DNA of 64,000 nucleotides from Salegentibacter sediminis (GCF_002078605.1 NZ_MSJR01000001.1:1-64000), one strand, 5' to 3'. Shown: positions 43,036 through 52,517, counted from the first letter of the stretch. The notes: generated by a model not told the origin, from the sequence alone. Made by a program: numbers and translations.

Positions 43036-44067
43036 TTAGCTTTTATATTTTAAAACTTCAGAGCGTCCTTTTTTAAAGATCTTGTTGCTGTTGCCTTTAC
43101 CTTTTCGTAATCTCTTCTGTTCCTCGTAGGGCAGGGCATTGATCTCCATACATTCTTCAGAACAGCAATTATTCATTTTCTCTGCGCATTCAGGGCACTG
43201 AATAAAAAGCAGGTGACAGGCTTCATTAGCACAATTCACGTGGGTATCGCAGGCCTTACCACATTGGTGACAACTGGCAATAACTTCTCCCGAAATACAT
43301 TCGGAGCGGCGATGGTCAAAGACAAAATTCTTTCCTAAAAATTTATTTTCCAGCTGTTGGTTATTTACCTGTCTCGCATATTCTATAATGCCCCCTTCCA
43401 GTTGGTAAACGTTTTTAAAACCCTTGTGTTTATAGTAAGCGCTGGCTTTTTCGCAACGGATACCACCGGTGCAATACATCACCAGGTTTTTATCCTCCTT
43501 GTGTTCTTTAAGATCTTCTTCAATGATTGGCAGAGAATCCCTGAAAGTGTCCACATCTGGAGTTACCGCCCCCTCAAAATGCCCAATCTCACTTTCGTAA
43601 TGATTTCGCATATCTACCAAAACCGTATTCGGGTCGCTGATTAACTCATTGAATTTAGCCGCATCAACGTGTACTCCTTTGTTTCTAACATCAAACGTAT
43701 CATCGTTCAATCCATCAGCTACTATCTTTTTACGCACTTTTACCTTCAGCTTAAGGAAAGATTTCAGATCGTGCTCAATAGCGATATTAAGCCTCACTCC
43801 TTCGAGGAAATAAATGCCATCAATAAATTCTTTAAATTCATCAAAGCGTTTAGCAGGTACAGATAACTGTGCATTAATCCCCTCATGAGCCACATAAATT
43901 CGCCCGAGGACTTCCATTTGATCCCAGGCGATAAAAAGGTGATTTCTGAAAAGATGAGGATTTCCAATTTTTGCATACGCATAGAAAGAGAGTGTTAAGC
44001 GGTCTTCACCGGCCTCTTCTAACAAAGCTTCTCTTTCTTTAGCGCTTAATTTATTGTACAGTTGCAT
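43036..44067 (-). CDS. trhO: tRNA uridine(34) hydroxylase TrhO (rhodanese-like)
   Basis: 343 aa. N-terminal UPF0176 domain (KIGNPHLFRNHL; GRIYVAHEGINAQLSVP), then a rhodanese domain with the active-site Cys in VMYCTGGIRCEKASAYY, followed by a Cys-rich C-terminus (CHQCGKACDTHVNC) that probably binds metal. TrhO hydroxylates tRNA U34 to 5-hydroxyuridine using O2. Single gene with its own -7 box at 44104-44111. Confidence 0.94.
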   Translation of the reverse strand: MQLYNKLSAKEREALLEEAGEDRLTLSFYAYAKIGNPHLFRNHLFIAWDQMEVLGRIYVAHEGINAQLSVPAKRFDEFKEFIDGIYFLEGVRLNIAIEHDLKSFLKLKVKVRKKIVADGLNDDTFDVRNKGVHVDAAKFNELISDPNTVLVDMRNHYESEIGHFEGAVTPDVDTFRDSLPIIEEDLKEHKEDKNLVMYCTGGIRCEKASAYYKHKGFKNVYQLEGGIIEYARQVNNQQLENKFLGKNFVFDHRRSECISGEVIASCHQCGKACDTHVNCANEACHLLFIQCPECAEKMNNCCSEECMEINALPYEEQKRLRKGKGNSNKIFKKGRSEVLKYKS

Positions 44068-44377
44068 GCTATACTAATTTTATAAGGTTAAAGAAAATTT
44101 TTGCAAAGATAAACTTTAAACGCAGCAGAAAAAATGTTGTAATCTTAATTAAAACCAAAGGCTTTTTGGGGTTTGGGTTGTATTTTTTAGCCTTGTTTTA
44201 CGGGTTCCGGGAATTAAATATTATTCCTTAGTAATCTCAGTTGCTAAAAAAACCAAGCTTTTATTAACCAGGAATTTATTGAGATTCTTATTCAACGTGA
44301 AAATGCTCCGAATTTAAAATTGTGATGCACCAAAACTTATAGTAATTTAGCAACTTTCATTTAATATTATAAAAATC
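44068..44377. other. 310-bp gap between trhO and recA
   Basis: Contains the trhO -7 box, AT-rich spacer and, near 44343-44350, TAATTTAG, a one-mismatch -7 box for recA 28 bp before its ATG. I see no gene, long hairpin or recognisable SOS box here. Confidence 0.7.
44104..44111 (-). promoter_or_regulatory. trhO promoter -7 box
   Basis: TATCTTTG on the minus strand, exact TAnnTTTG match, 36 bp before the trhO ATG. Confidence 0.6.
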
Positions 44378-45391
44378 ATGAGCAACGATAAAGAAAAAGA
44401 AGCTAAGTTAAAGGCTCTAAAGCTTACCCTGGATAAAATGGACAAAACCTACGGAAAAGGTACGGTGATGAAAATGAGCGACCAGGCCGTAAGCGATGTA
44501 GATGCGATATCTACAGGATCCCTGGGGCTGGATCTGGCACTGGGCGTTGGAGGTTATCCGCGCGGAAGAGTGATTGAAATTTACGGACCAGAATCTTCAG
44601 GTAAAACTACATTAACTCTGCATGCAATAGCCGAAGCTCAAAGAGCCGGCGGCATCGCGGCCTTTATTGATGCCGAACATGCTTTTGACCGTTTCTATGC
44701 TCAAAACCTGAATGTAGATATCGAAAACCTCATCATCTCTCAGCCCGATAACGGGGAGCAGGCACTGGAAATTGCGGATAACCTTATCCGTTCTGGAGCT
44801 ATTGATATAATCGTGATAGATTCGGTAGCCGCACTTACCCCAAAAAGTGAGATAGAAGGTGAAATGGGTGATTCTAAAATGGGGCTGCACGCCAGATTGA
44901 TGTCTCAGGCACTAAGAAAACTTACTTCCTCGATTAGCAAAACCAATTGTACGGTAATTTTCATCAACCAGTTAAGAGAAAAAATTGGGGTGATGTTCGG
45001 AAATCCCGAAACTACTACCGGTGGAAACGCCCTTAAATTCTATGCTTCAGTAAGACTCGACATAAGACGTTCTACTCAAATTAAAGATAGCAACAGCAAT
45101 GTGATGGGTAATAAAACCCGTGTAAAAGTTGTAAAAAATAAAGTTGCACCTCCGTTTAAAACCGCCGAATTCGACATTATGTATGGCGAGGGAATTTCTA
45201 AAATCGGAGAGGTCATTGATGTGGGAGTAGATTACGAGATCATCAAGAAAAGTGGCTCCTGGTTTAGTTACGAAGACACTAAATTGGGCCAGGGACGCGA
45301 TGCCGTAAAGATCTTGCTGAAAGACAATCCCGATCTTATGGAGGAACTTGAGGTCAAGATAAAAGAGGCCATAAAAATCGCCAACGAGTAA
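44378..45391 (+). CDS. recA: Recombinase RecA
   Basis: 337 aa. Walker [11 protein letters not shown], Walker [11 protein letters not shown], the L1 loop [12 protein letters not shown] and L2 [21 protein letters not shown] are all intact. Coats single-stranded DNA for homologous recombination and SOS induction. Shorter C-terminus than E. coli, as is common in Bacteroidota. Flanked by a hairpin terminator at 45398-45426. No operon partner. Confidence 0.98.
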   Translation: MSNDKEKEAKLKALKLTLDKMDKTYGKGTVMKMSDQAVSDVDAISTGSLGLDLALGVGGYPRGRVIEIYGPESSGKTTLTLHAIAEAQRAGGIAAFIDAEHAFDRFYAQNLNVDIENLIISQPDNGEQALEIADNLIRSGAIDIIVIDSVAALTPKSEIEGEMGDSKMGLHARLMSQALRKLTSSISKTNCTVIFINQLREKIGVMFGNPETTTGGNALKFYASVRLDIRRSTQIKDSNSNVMGNKTRVKVVKNKVAPPFKTAEFDIMYGEGISKIGEVIDVGVDYEIIKKSGSWFSYEDTKLGQGRDAVKILLKDNPDLMEELEVKIKEAIKIANE

Positions 45392-45397
45392 AAAATA

Positions 45398-45426
45398 AAA
45401 TCCCTTTTTTTAAGGGATTTTTTTTA
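45398..45426 (+). terminator. recA terminator
   Basis: AAATCCCTT (45398-45406) pairs with AAGGGATTT (45412-45420), then a long T-run. Typical intrinsic terminator. Confidence 0.92.
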
Positions 45427-45511
45427 TTTCAATACGCAACCATTTGAAGTTAATTGCATCTACTAAGTAGATCTAAAACATTAACATCTAATTCAAAAAA
45501 TAAAAATTGAA

Positions 45512-45976
45512 ATGAAAAAATTTGCATTTTTACTAATGATTACTTTTAGCCTGGCTAGTTGCAGCCTAGAAGACGATGGCCCTAACACATTGCTGGAGTT
45601 CGCTGAAATCACCGAGGTAGATTTACCGGAATATTTCGAGAGCGGAGAGTCATACGATATTGTTGTTACATATTTATTACCTTCAGCCTGTCATACTTTT
45701 AATGGTTTTGATGCCCGCCAGGGACAGGGGTCAAACAGCAACGAAATATTCATAGGGGTGGTAACTTCCTATGATGCTAACTTGGCCCAATGTAACAAAG
45801 AGGAGGATAATCTCTCAAGGGAAGCTACCTTAAAGGATGTAACCATCACTGGAGAAGTTGGCACTGTGTACACCTTCAAATTCTGGGTGGGCCAGGATTC
45901 TTCAGGAGAAACGCAGTATTATACTGTAGAGGTACCGGTGGAAGACCCAGATGCTCCGGGCGAAGAAGAGGAATAA
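45512..45976 (+). CDS. Lipoprotein, unknown
   Basis: 154 aa. Lipobox LASCS (Cys at about 17), acidic mature part with an Ig-like or beta-sandwich look (SYDIVVTYLLPSACHTF; TGEVGTVYTFKFWVGQD) and two further Cys that could form a disulfide. Ends DPDAPGEEEE. Not recognised. It is 38 bp upstream of the sigma factor on the same strand and could be co-transcribed with it. Confidence 0.7.
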   Translation: MKKFAFLLMITFSLASCSLEDDGPNTLLEFAEITEVDLPEYFESGESYDIVVTYLLPSACHTFNGFDARQGQGSNSNEIFIGVVTSYDANLAQCNKEEDNLSREATLKDVTITGEVGTVYTFKFWVGQDSSGETQYYTVEVPVEDPDAPGEEEE

Positions 45977-46014
45977 AAAATAAAGCTAATAATGCGTAAC
46001 ACCTCAGCAAAAAA

Positions 46015-46557
46015 GTGGGTTTAGACAAACTCATACGAAAGTGTAAAAAACAGGATATAAAGGCACAGGAGGAGCTCTACCGCTTATACGCGGGAAAGCT
46101 CTTCGGGCTGTGCCTTAAATATTCCAACAATTATCAGCAGGCACAAGATAATCTGCAGGATGGTTTTGTAAGCATATTTAAAAAAATATCACAGTACCAG
46201 GATAAAGGTTCCTTCGAAGGTTGGATGAAACGCATTATCATCAATACCGCCCTTCAGAAACACCGAAAGGAAAAATTCCTGGATATTATTAATGAAGATC
46301 TGTTAGAAGAGCAGGAAATTGAGATCGAGGAAGAAGACCTGCCTGTAGATTTTCTTCTAAAACTCATACAGGAACTGCCGCCGCGCTACCGCGAAGTCTT
46401 TAACCTGTATGTTTTAGACGGTTATTCCCACAAAGAAATATCTGCCTTACTGAGTATTTCCCAGGGAAGTTCCAAATCTAACCTTGCCAGAGCCAGGGGA
46501 ATTTTGAAAGAACGAATTGAAAACCACCAAAATAACAACTCGGTGCGCTCATTATGA
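46015..46557 (+). CDS. ECF-type RNA polymerase sigma factor
   Basis: 180 aa. Sigma-70 region 2 (AGKLFGLCLKYSNNYQQAQDNLQDGFVSIFKK) and region 4 (LPPRYREVFNLYVLDGYSHKEISALLSI) are present, without regions 1 or 3. Begins at GTG 46015; no in-frame ATG lies upstream, but a ten-codon ORF in another frame ends over this start. It overlaps by 4 nt with the next gene, a membrane protein whose N-terminus would face the cytoplasm. Confidence 0.9.
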   Translation: MGLDKLIRKCKKQDIKAQEELYRLYAGKLFGLCLKYSNNYQQAQDNLQDGFVSIFKKISQYQDKGSFEGWMKRIIINTALQKHRKEKFLDIINEDLLEEQEIEIEEEDLPVDFLLKLIQELPPRYREVFNLYVLDGYSHKEISALLSISQGSSKSNLARARGILKERIENHQNNNSVRSL

Positions 46558-47990
46558 AAGAGAATAAGAACATAGACCGGCTTTACCAGGAGAAATTCAA
46601 AGATTTTGAAGCTACTCCCCCACCTGAGGCATGGAAAAATATCGCTGATCGCCTGGAAGAGGATAAACGAAAAAAGCCCTTAATTCTCCCTATCTGGTAT
46701 AAAATAGCAGGAGCTGCAGCGGTCCTGGCCATACTTTTATCTGGGGGATATTTTATTTATCAGAATAATTTCTTCGGAAATACACCGGGGCTGGTCTTGG
46801 AATTAGAAGATATTAAACGCCCTTATATTAATACTACCTTCGAAAATAAAACCCTCACCGAAACGGGCAATCTTCTTCAAAAAATAATTTCAGATAAGCG
46901 GGAACACAAATCCTCCAGTCATCCTCTGGTATCTGAAAACAAAGGCCTTGTAGCTTCCAGGCCGGAAACTAAAAATGAAAAAACTTCAGGAGATAAGTCT
47001 TCGGAAATAGGGGAAAGTAATGAAAAGCCTATCGATCAAAACACAAGTCTCGCTGAAACAGAAGATTTTTCAGAGAAAGGCATAAATGAACATTTAGAAG
47101 ACAGGGAGAATTCAACTTCAAACAATGCTTCAGGCTCCACCAGTCTTATTGCTGGCAAAACTGAACCCGAGGCTCAAAAAGAGAAAGACACTATCGCTAA
47201 TAATGCTTTCGCTTCTCTCGAAAATGAAAATAAGGACGGCGAAAAAGAAAAGGATGAGATGGAGACGGGAAAAAGCAGGTTGAGTCTAAGTACTTTTGCA
47301 GCGCCTGTAGTTTATGATAATTTTGGAAAAGGTAATCCTATAGACCCTCAATTTGCCGGGAATCCTTCGAGATCGAATTTAACGATGGCTTATGGTGTAA
47401 ATGTTTCCTATCAATTATCTGATAAATTAAAGATAAGATCAGGGATAGGAAAAGTGGCTATGAGCTATGATATACAGGAGGTAATGTTTTCGGCAGCACT
47501 TATCCCTAATGCCATTGCCAGTATAGACTATAGCCCCGAAGGGAGCAATTTTCAAATACAAGGTAATTCGGGAAGAGACAGTTATTCTTCAGTAGAAAAT
47601 TCATTCGCCCCCGAAAGTGCTTCCCTGGCAAGGTTAGGAGAGCTCAAGCAAGAGTTTGGTTATATTGAAATTCCCCTGGAAATAGAGTATAAACTTATTG
47701 ATAAAAAAGTGGGGCTAAATATTATTGCAGGAGGTAGCAGTCTAATTTTAGATGAAAACTCGCTGTTGCTCAATTCCAATAACCAAAGTGCTCATTTAGG
47801 TAAAGCCAATAATATTAATGATTTGAGTTTTAGTGCCAATATGGGAGTAGGGGTGGATTATAAACTCACAGAAAAACTTAAATTAAACCTGGAGCCTATA
47901 TTCAAATACCAGATCAATACTTTTAATAACACCCAAAACCTCCAACCTTATTATTTTGGGATTTATTCTGGTTTAAGCTATAAATTTTAA
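46554..47990 (+). CDS. Membrane-anchored protein with barrel-like C-terminus, sigma-factor partner
   Basis: 478 aa. A soluble N-terminus (1-45, FKDFEATPPPEAWKNI), one transmembrane helix (about 49-70), a long polar linker rich in Glu/Lys/Ser (about 85-245), and a C-terminal part with alternating beta strands (about 250-478; YGVNVSYQLSDKLKIRSGIG) ending GLSYKF, an outer-membrane barrel-type end. It starts in an ATGA overlap with the sigma gene. An anti-sigma or regulator role is inferred from context; the barrel assignment is by pattern only. Confidence 0.75.
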   Translation: MKENKNIDRLYQEKFKDFEATPPPEAWKNIADRLEEDKRKKPLILPIWYKIAGAAAVLAILLSGGYFIYQNNFFGNTPGLVLELEDIKRPYINTTFENKTLTETGNLLQKIISDKREHKSSSHPLVSENKGLVASRPETKNEKTSGDKSSEIGESNEKPIDQNTSLAETEDFSEKGINEHLEDRENSTSNNASGSTSLIAGKTEPEAQKEKDTIANNAFASLENENKDGEKEKDEMETGKSRLSLSTFAAPVVYDNFGKGNPIDPQFAGNPSRSNLTMAYGVNVSYQLSDKLKIRSGIGKVAMSYDIQEVMFSAALIPNAIASIDYSPEGSNFQIQGNSGRDSYSSVENSFAPESASLARLGELKQEFGYIEIPLEIEYKLIDKKVGLNIIAGGSSLILDENSLLLNSNNQSAHLGKANNINDLSFSANMGVGVDYKLTEKLKLNLEPIFKYQINTFNNTQNLQPYYFGIYSGLSYKF

Positions 47991-48028
47991 TTTTTACTCC
48001 TTTGACGAACCGGAAACTCGCAGAGCTT

Positions 48029-48769
48029 TTACTTCTGCATAGATTGCAGATCTTCCAGGATAAGTTGGCGTGTTCGCATCTTAAGTTCACGGCGATCTTC
48101 CTGAGATTTCCCTACAGTAGAAATTAGATCGTGAACCTTAACTCTTAATGGTCCCGGAGCACCAATAAAAAACCGGTAAGGAAAGCGTTTCTTATTATCA
48201 TAAAAAGTAAAAGGCACAATAGGGATCTGGTAATCGATGGCGATCCTGAAGGCACCATCTTTAAAATTATCCAGTAGCAAGGTATAATCATCCGGCACCC
48301 CTCCTTCCGGAAAAATACAAATACTATTTCCTTGATTGAGGCGACGTTGAGCTTCACTAAAGACCCTGTGCTTACTCTGGTTGCAACTACGATCTACCAA
48401 AATACAGGTTCGGCGGTAAAAAAAACCGAACAGGGGTATTCGGGCCAGTTCCTTTTTTCCTACAAAAATAAACGGGTGTTTAATCACAGCCAACATCAGC
48501 ATAATATCTATCATAGAAGTATGGTTGGCCACCAGCATATAGCTATTCCCGTTTGTAAGTTTAACCGGGGATTTGCAAACCGGGTAAAGCCCCATTCCGT
48601 ATAAAATGCTCTTTGCCCATATTCTCGCACAAAAATAGTACTGAGGATAAAACCTTTCTGAAGCGGTAAAAATGAGCAAAAAAGGTAGCATTATGACTAT
48701 TGGAACAACCATTAATACATAAAACCAAATTCGCCAAAGGGCAATTGCCGTTCTTTTAAGTATACCCAT
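48029..48769 (-). CDS. 1-acyl-glycerol-3-phosphate acyltransferase family protein
   Basis: 246 aa from ATG 48769. One or two membrane helices (about 11-35), motif I NHTSMID (H-x4-D), KKELARIPLFG, and motif III FPEGGVPDD. This is a second PlsC-like acyltransferase besides the one at 16269. A longer frame reaches 48889 but overlaps trpS and is rejected. Divergent from trpS, 75 bp apart. Confidence 0.9.
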   Translation of the reverse strand: MGILKRTAIALWRIWFYVLMVVPIVIMLPFLLIFTASERFYPQYYFCARIWAKSILYGMGLYPVCKSPVKLTNGNSYMLVANHTSMIDIMLMLAVIKHPFIFVGKKELARIPLFGFFYRRTCILVDRSCNQSKHRVFSEAQRRLNQGNSICIFPEGGVPDDYTLLLDNFKDGAFRIAIDYQIPIVPFTFYDNKKRFPYRFFIGAPGPLRVKVHDLISTVGKSQEDRRELKMRTRQLILEDLQSMQK

Positions 48770-48816
48770 GGAGGTCAAAAATACTAAATTGAAGTGAGTG
48801 TCTTCCCCAAAAAAAT

Positions 48817-48824
48817 TATCTTTG
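48817..48824 (+). promoter_or_regulatory. trpS promoter -7 box
   Basis: TATCTTTG, exact TAnnTTTG match, 20 bp before ATG 48845. It rules out the in-frame start at 48794. A TTG at 48789-48791 lies 25 bp upstream, slightly beyond the usual spacing. Confidence 0.6.
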
Positions 48825-48844
48825 TGAAAAATCAGAAAAAGACA

Positions 48845-49813
48845 ATGTCCAGAATACTTACCGGAGTTCAGAGCACAGGAACTCCTCATCTTGGAAACCT
48901 GTTAGGTGCCATTCTTCCTGCCATTAAAATGGCTAATCAGCCTCAAAACGAATCTTTTATTTTTATAGCCGATATGCATTCGCTCACACAAATTAAGGAT
49001 GCTGAAACACTTAGGCATAACACCTACTCTGTTGCTGCAACCTGGCTTGCCTGTGGAATAGACATTGAAAAAACTGTTTTTTACCGCCAGAGCGATATTC
49101 CCCAAACCGCAGAACTAGCCTGGTATTTAAGTTGCTTTTTTCCATACCAACGCTTAACCCTGGCCCATTCTTTTAAGGATAAATCTGACAGGCTTGAGGA
49201 TATTAACGCTGGACTTTTCTCCTACCCAATGTTGATGGCCGCTGATATTCTTCTTTATGATGCTGAAATCGTGCCCGTAGGAAAAGATCAGTTACAGCAT
49301 CTGGAAATAACCCGCGATGTGGCCTCAAGATTCCATAATCAAATGGGGGAAGCTTTCGTAATCCCTGAAGCCAAAGTACAGGAAAACACTATGTATGTTC
49401 CCGGCACGGATGGCGGAAAAATGAGTAAATCGCAAAACAATACCATCAATCTTTTTCAACCCGATAAAAAGCTTAGAAAACAAATTATGGGCATAGAAAC
49501 CGACAGCACCCCGCTGGAGGAACCAAAAAACCCTGATTCCTGCAATGTTTTCGCACTCTATAAACTTGTAGCCTCTGAAACACAAATCGCTAAAATGCGT
49601 GAAAATTATGAAGGCGGGGGCTATGGATACGGTCACGCAAAGCAGGAACTTTATGAAGTTTTAACCGATAGATTTAAAGAAGTAAGGGAGAAATATGATT
49701 ATTATATGAATAACCTTGAGGCCATTGACAAAGCGCTGGCAGTAGGCGCCGAAAAAGCATCTGTAGTTGCTAATGAAGTCTTAAACCGGATTAGAAAAAA
49801 ACTGGGTTATTAA
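48845..49813 (+). CDS. trpS: Tryptophanyl-tRNA synthetase
   Basis: 322 aa from ATG 48845. HIGH-type TPHLGNLLGAI and KMSKS (GGKMSKSQNN) motifs of class I synthetases, plus the tryptophan pocket VGKDQLQHLEITRDVA. Charges tRNA-Trp. The stop interlocks with that of the convergent dprA (4-nt overlap). Confidence 0.97.
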   Translation: MSRILTGVQSTGTPHLGNLLGAILPAIKMANQPQNESFIFIADMHSLTQIKDAETLRHNTYSVAATWLACGIDIEKTVFYRQSDIPQTAELAWYLSCFFPYQRLTLAHSFKDKSDRLEDINAGLFSYPMLMAADILLYDAEIVPVGKDQLQHLEITRDVASRFHNQMGEAFVIPEAKVQENTMYVPGTDGGKMSKSQNNTINLFQPDKKLRKQIMGIETDSTPLEEPKNPDSCNVFALYKLVASETQIAKMRENYEGGGYGYGHAKQELYEVLTDRFKEVREKYDYYMNNLEAIDKALAVGAEKASVVANEVLNRIRKKLGY

Positions 49814-50910
49814 ATAAGTTCAAATAGCTTTCCGGGCAAGGGTCTTATCACGCCTTTCAACTCAAGATTAAGCAAAATTCCTGCTGCTTTAAAAGTAGGG
49901 AAATTGCAATTGAGGGCAATACTGTCTAATTGTGCTTTTCCGCGATCTTTAAGGAAATTATAAATACTCTTTTCGTCCCCTTCCAATTCAACGAACAGCT
50001 GCTTTTGGACGGGTGGGACTTTGGTTTCCAATTCCCAGTTCAGCATATATAAGAGATCTGCCGCAGAGCTTAATAAGTGTGCATTCTGAGATTTTATTAG
50101 GTTATTACAACCTTTGCTAAATGCATCGGTTGGGCGGCCGGGAACGGCAAAAACCTCCCGGTTATAGGAATTTGCAATATCGGCTGTTACCAGAGAGCCT
50201 CCTTTTTCCGCACTTTCAATCACGACTGTGGCTTCGCTCAAACCCGCTATAATCCGGTTGCGTTTTAAAAAATTATTACGATCAAATTTATCGGTACTCC
50301 AGAAATCGGTAAAAAATCCCCCGTTTTCCTCAATTGGTTTTACATATTTTTTGTGCACTTTAGGATATATTTGGTTTAAACCGTGAGCGAGACAGCCTAT
50401 GGTTTGGAGATTATGCTGAAGCGCTGCTTTTTGAGCTGCAATGTCAACCCCATAGGCAAAACCCGAGACTATCACCGGATCTAAGGGGCTAATTTCTTCA
50501 ATGAAATTTTCGCAAAATGCGAGAGCCTGTGCCGTAATTTGTCTGGTCCCAACTACGCTAATAATTCGTCTGTTAGTTAGGTTGATATTTCCCCTGGAGA
50601 AAAGTAGCACTGGGCCGTCTAAGCAATGCTTTAATTTATCAGGGTAATTTTCTTCCTGAAAATAATGCGTATTTATCTTATTATCCTCTATGAACCTTAA
50701 CTCCTCTTCGGCAGCCTTCAAATGATTTTCACTTCTAAACTCATTCAGCTTAGTCCTGCCTATTCCTTCAATTTTTAGAAGGTTTTGGGTTTTCTCTTTT
50801 ATCACCGCTTCCGCAGAACCCAGACGTCTTATTAATTTCTTGGCGCTGCTATCTCCCAGGTTAGGAATATGTTGCAAGGCCAGAACGTATAATAAATCTG
50901 AAGCGTTCAT
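49810..50910 (-). CDS. dprA: DNA-processing protein DprA
   Basis: 366 aa. N-terminal helical SAM-like domain (IPNLGDSSAKKLIRRL), Rossmann-like core with VVGTRQITAQAL, SGFAYGVDIAAQKAAL and GGSLVTADIA, then GRPTDAFSKGCNNLI, and a C-terminal winged-helix domain. Loads RecA on incoming single-stranded DNA in natural transformation; in Bacteroidota competence is not always shown. Divergent from the HU/SPOR gene. Confidence 0.95.
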   Translation of the reverse strand: MNASDLLYVLALQHIPNLGDSSAKKLIRRLGSAEAVIKEKTQNLLKIEGIGRTKLNEFRSENHLKAAEEELRFIEDNKINTHYFQEENYPDKLKHCLDGPVLLFSRGNINLTNRRIISVVGTRQITAQALAFCENFIEEISPLDPVIVSGFAYGVDIAAQKAALQHNLQTIGCLAHGLNQIYPKVHKKYVKPIEENGGFFTDFWSTDKFDRNNFLKRNRIIAGLSEATVVIESAEKGGSLVTADIANSYNREVFAVPGRPTDAFSKGCNNLIKSQNAHLLSSAADLLYMLNWELETKVPPVQKQLFVELEGDEKSIYNFLKDRGKAQLDSIALNCNFPTFKAAGILLNLELKGVIRPLPGKLFELI

Positions 50911-50995
50911 AAATTCATTTTCAACTAAATTTACAGAAAAAAGATTTGTTAATAAATATTCTTTAGGTAACTTTAGGAACCCTCATAAAACCTGT

Positions 50996-51003
50996 TATTT
51001 TTG
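50996..51003 (+). promoter_or_regulatory. HU/SPOR gene promoter -7 box
   Basis: TATTTTTG matches TAnnTTTG exactly; it ends 5 bp before the ATG at 51009, so the mRNA would have a leader of zero to two bases. Confidence 0.55.
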
Positions 51004-51008
51004 CGCCA

Positions 51009-51941
51009 ATGAATATAATAAACCACATCCAGGACTTACTTTATCGTTACGAATGCGTGATCTTGCCCGGTTTCGGGGCTTTCCTTTCCCAGAGACAACC
51101 GGCCTATATCAAAGAAGATACGGGAGCATTTTACCCTCCTAAAAAGCTTGTTTCCTTTAATGGGCAGCTCGTAAAAAGTGATGGTTTACTTGCAAATTAT
51201 ATCTCTGAAGCCGAAAATATCTCTTACCCTGCTGCGGTAAACCGCATTGCAGTTTTTGTGGATACCCTGGAAAAATCTTTGGTTAGCGATGGGGTGGTAG
51301 AACTTGAGAACATTGGTAAGTTCAGCTATTCCAAAGAGGATAATCTTCAGTTTGAACCGGTTCAAAAACTTAATTATCTTACGGATTCTTTTGGTTTGGA
51401 AAGCATTAATGCTGGAAAGATAAATCGTGAAGTCTATAAAAAACAGGTGGAAGAAATAGAGGAAAAAGCTCCAATTAATTTCACCCCGGAAAGAAGAAAA
51501 ACACCTGCTCTCCTTAAATACGCCGCCGTTGCTGTAATAGCACTTGGTCTTGGAGGCTTTGCCGGTCTTAACATCTACAGTGATCAGGTAACAAAACATA
51601 ACCTGGCAGAACAGCAGGAAGCCCAGGATCAACTTCAACAGCAAATTCAACAGGCAACTTTTGTAATAGACAACCCCTTACCTGCTATTACCTTTAACAT
51701 AGAAAAGCAATCGGGTAATTACCATGTGGTTGCCGGAGCCTTCAGAGTAGAGGAAAATGCCAGGAAGAAAGTTGAAGAGCTACGAAAGGAAGGTTATAAA
51801 GCGAGGCTAATAGATGTCAATAGATTCGGTTTACATCAGGTAGTTTATCAAAGTTTGCAAACCCGCAGTGAAGCTTTAAAAACACTACGGGAAGTTAAAA
51901 AATTCAATGAAGCCGCCTGGCTGCTTATTCAGGAACTTTAA
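51009..51941 (+). CDS. CCDC81-type HU domain and SPOR domain protein
   Basis: 310 aa. N-terminal HU-like pair (about 1-125; IQDLLYRYECVILPGFGAFL and NRIAVFVDTLEKSL), linker, one transmembrane helix (about 170-190), a Gln-rich coiled stretch (AEQQEAQDQLQQQIQQ) and a C-terminal SPOR domain (about 235-310; SGNYHVVAGAFRVEENARKK). SPOR domains bind denuded peptidoglycan at the septum; the HU-like part faces the cytoplasm. This could link DNA or protein partners to the division site. Exact role unknown. Confidence 0.88.
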   Translation: MNIINHIQDLLYRYECVILPGFGAFLSQRQPAYIKEDTGAFYPPKKLVSFNGQLVKSDGLLANYISEAENISYPAAVNRIAVFVDTLEKSLVSDGVVELENIGKFSYSKEDNLQFEPVQKLNYLTDSFGLESINAGKINREVYKKQVEEIEEKAPINFTPERRKTPALLKYAAVAVIALGLGGFAGLNIYSDQVTKHNLAEQQEAQDQLQQQIQQATFVIDNPLPAITFNIEKQSGNYHVVAGAFRVEENARKKVEELRKEGYKARLIDVNRFGLHQVVYQSLQTRSEALKTLREVKKFNEAAWLLIQEL

Positions 51942-51974
51942 TAGGATTTTAGGCTTTAATTGATCGAAGCACCT

Positions 51975-51997
51975 TATTTTTGCCGAAAATTTGGCAA
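51975..51997 (+). promoter_or_regulatory. Thioesterase promoter -7 box and dyad
   Basis: TATTTTTG (51975-51982) matches TAnnTTTG; the dyad TTGCC (51980-51984) / GGCAA (51993-51997) overlaps the box and the transcript start. It may be a regulator site. It also excludes the TTG start at 51960. Confidence 0.5.
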
Positions 51998-51998
51998 T

Positions 51999-52517
51999 AT
52001 GCAAGCAAAATATCCTAAAGAATCCCGTACTACGCTTACCGATCTGGTTTTACCCAGTGAAACAAATCCGTTAAACAATTTATTTGGTGGCGAACTACTG
52101 GCCAGGATGGATCGTGCCGCAAGTATTGCCGCCCGCCGTCATAGCAGGCGAATTGTAGTTACCGCCTCGGTAAATCACGTAGCTTTTAATAAAGCAATTC
52201 CTCTTGGAAGCGTAGTAACTGTAGAAGCAGCCGTCTCCCGGGCATTTAAATCTTCTATGGAGATCTTTATTGATGTTTGGGTGGAAGACCGGGAAAGTGG
52301 TAATCGCACCAAAGCCAACGAGGCTATATATACTTTTGTAGCGGTAGATGAGACCGGGGCTCCTGTGACTGTGCCTCCACTGGAACCAGAAACCGAGCTC
52401 GAGAAGCAACGTTATGATGCCGCTCTTCGAAGAAAACAACTCAGCCTGGTACTTGCCGGCAAAATGAAGCCTCAGGACGCTACAGAGCTTAAAGCGCTGT
52501 TTGAGGATAAAAAGTAA
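51999..52517 (+). CDS. Acyl-CoA thioesterase (hotdog fold)
   Basis: 172 aa from ATG 51999. Hotdog domain with the conserved NPLNNLFGGELLARMD (Asn and Asp of the active site) and VVTASVNHVAFNKAIPLG, as in the YciA/acyl-CoA hydrolase group. Hydrolyses acyl-CoA to free acid and CoA; chain-length preference unknown. Promoter box directly upstream. Confidence 0.92.
   Translation: MQAKYPKESRTTLTDLVLPSETNPLNNLFGGELLARMDRAASIAARRHSRRIVVTASVNHVAFNKAIPLGSVVTVEAAVSRAFKSSMEIFIDVWVEDRESGNRTKANEAIYTFVAVDETGAPVTVPPLEPETELEKQRYDAALRRKQLSLVLAGKMKPQDATELKALFEDKK

Noticed and set aside
44068-44377. SOS box before recA
   Set aside because: I see no LexA-type dyad; the Bacteroidota SOS motif is poorly known, so none is claimed.
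48770-48889. N-terminal extension of the acyltransferase into trpS
   Set aside because: It crosses the trpS promoter and start; ATG 48769 gives a normal protein.
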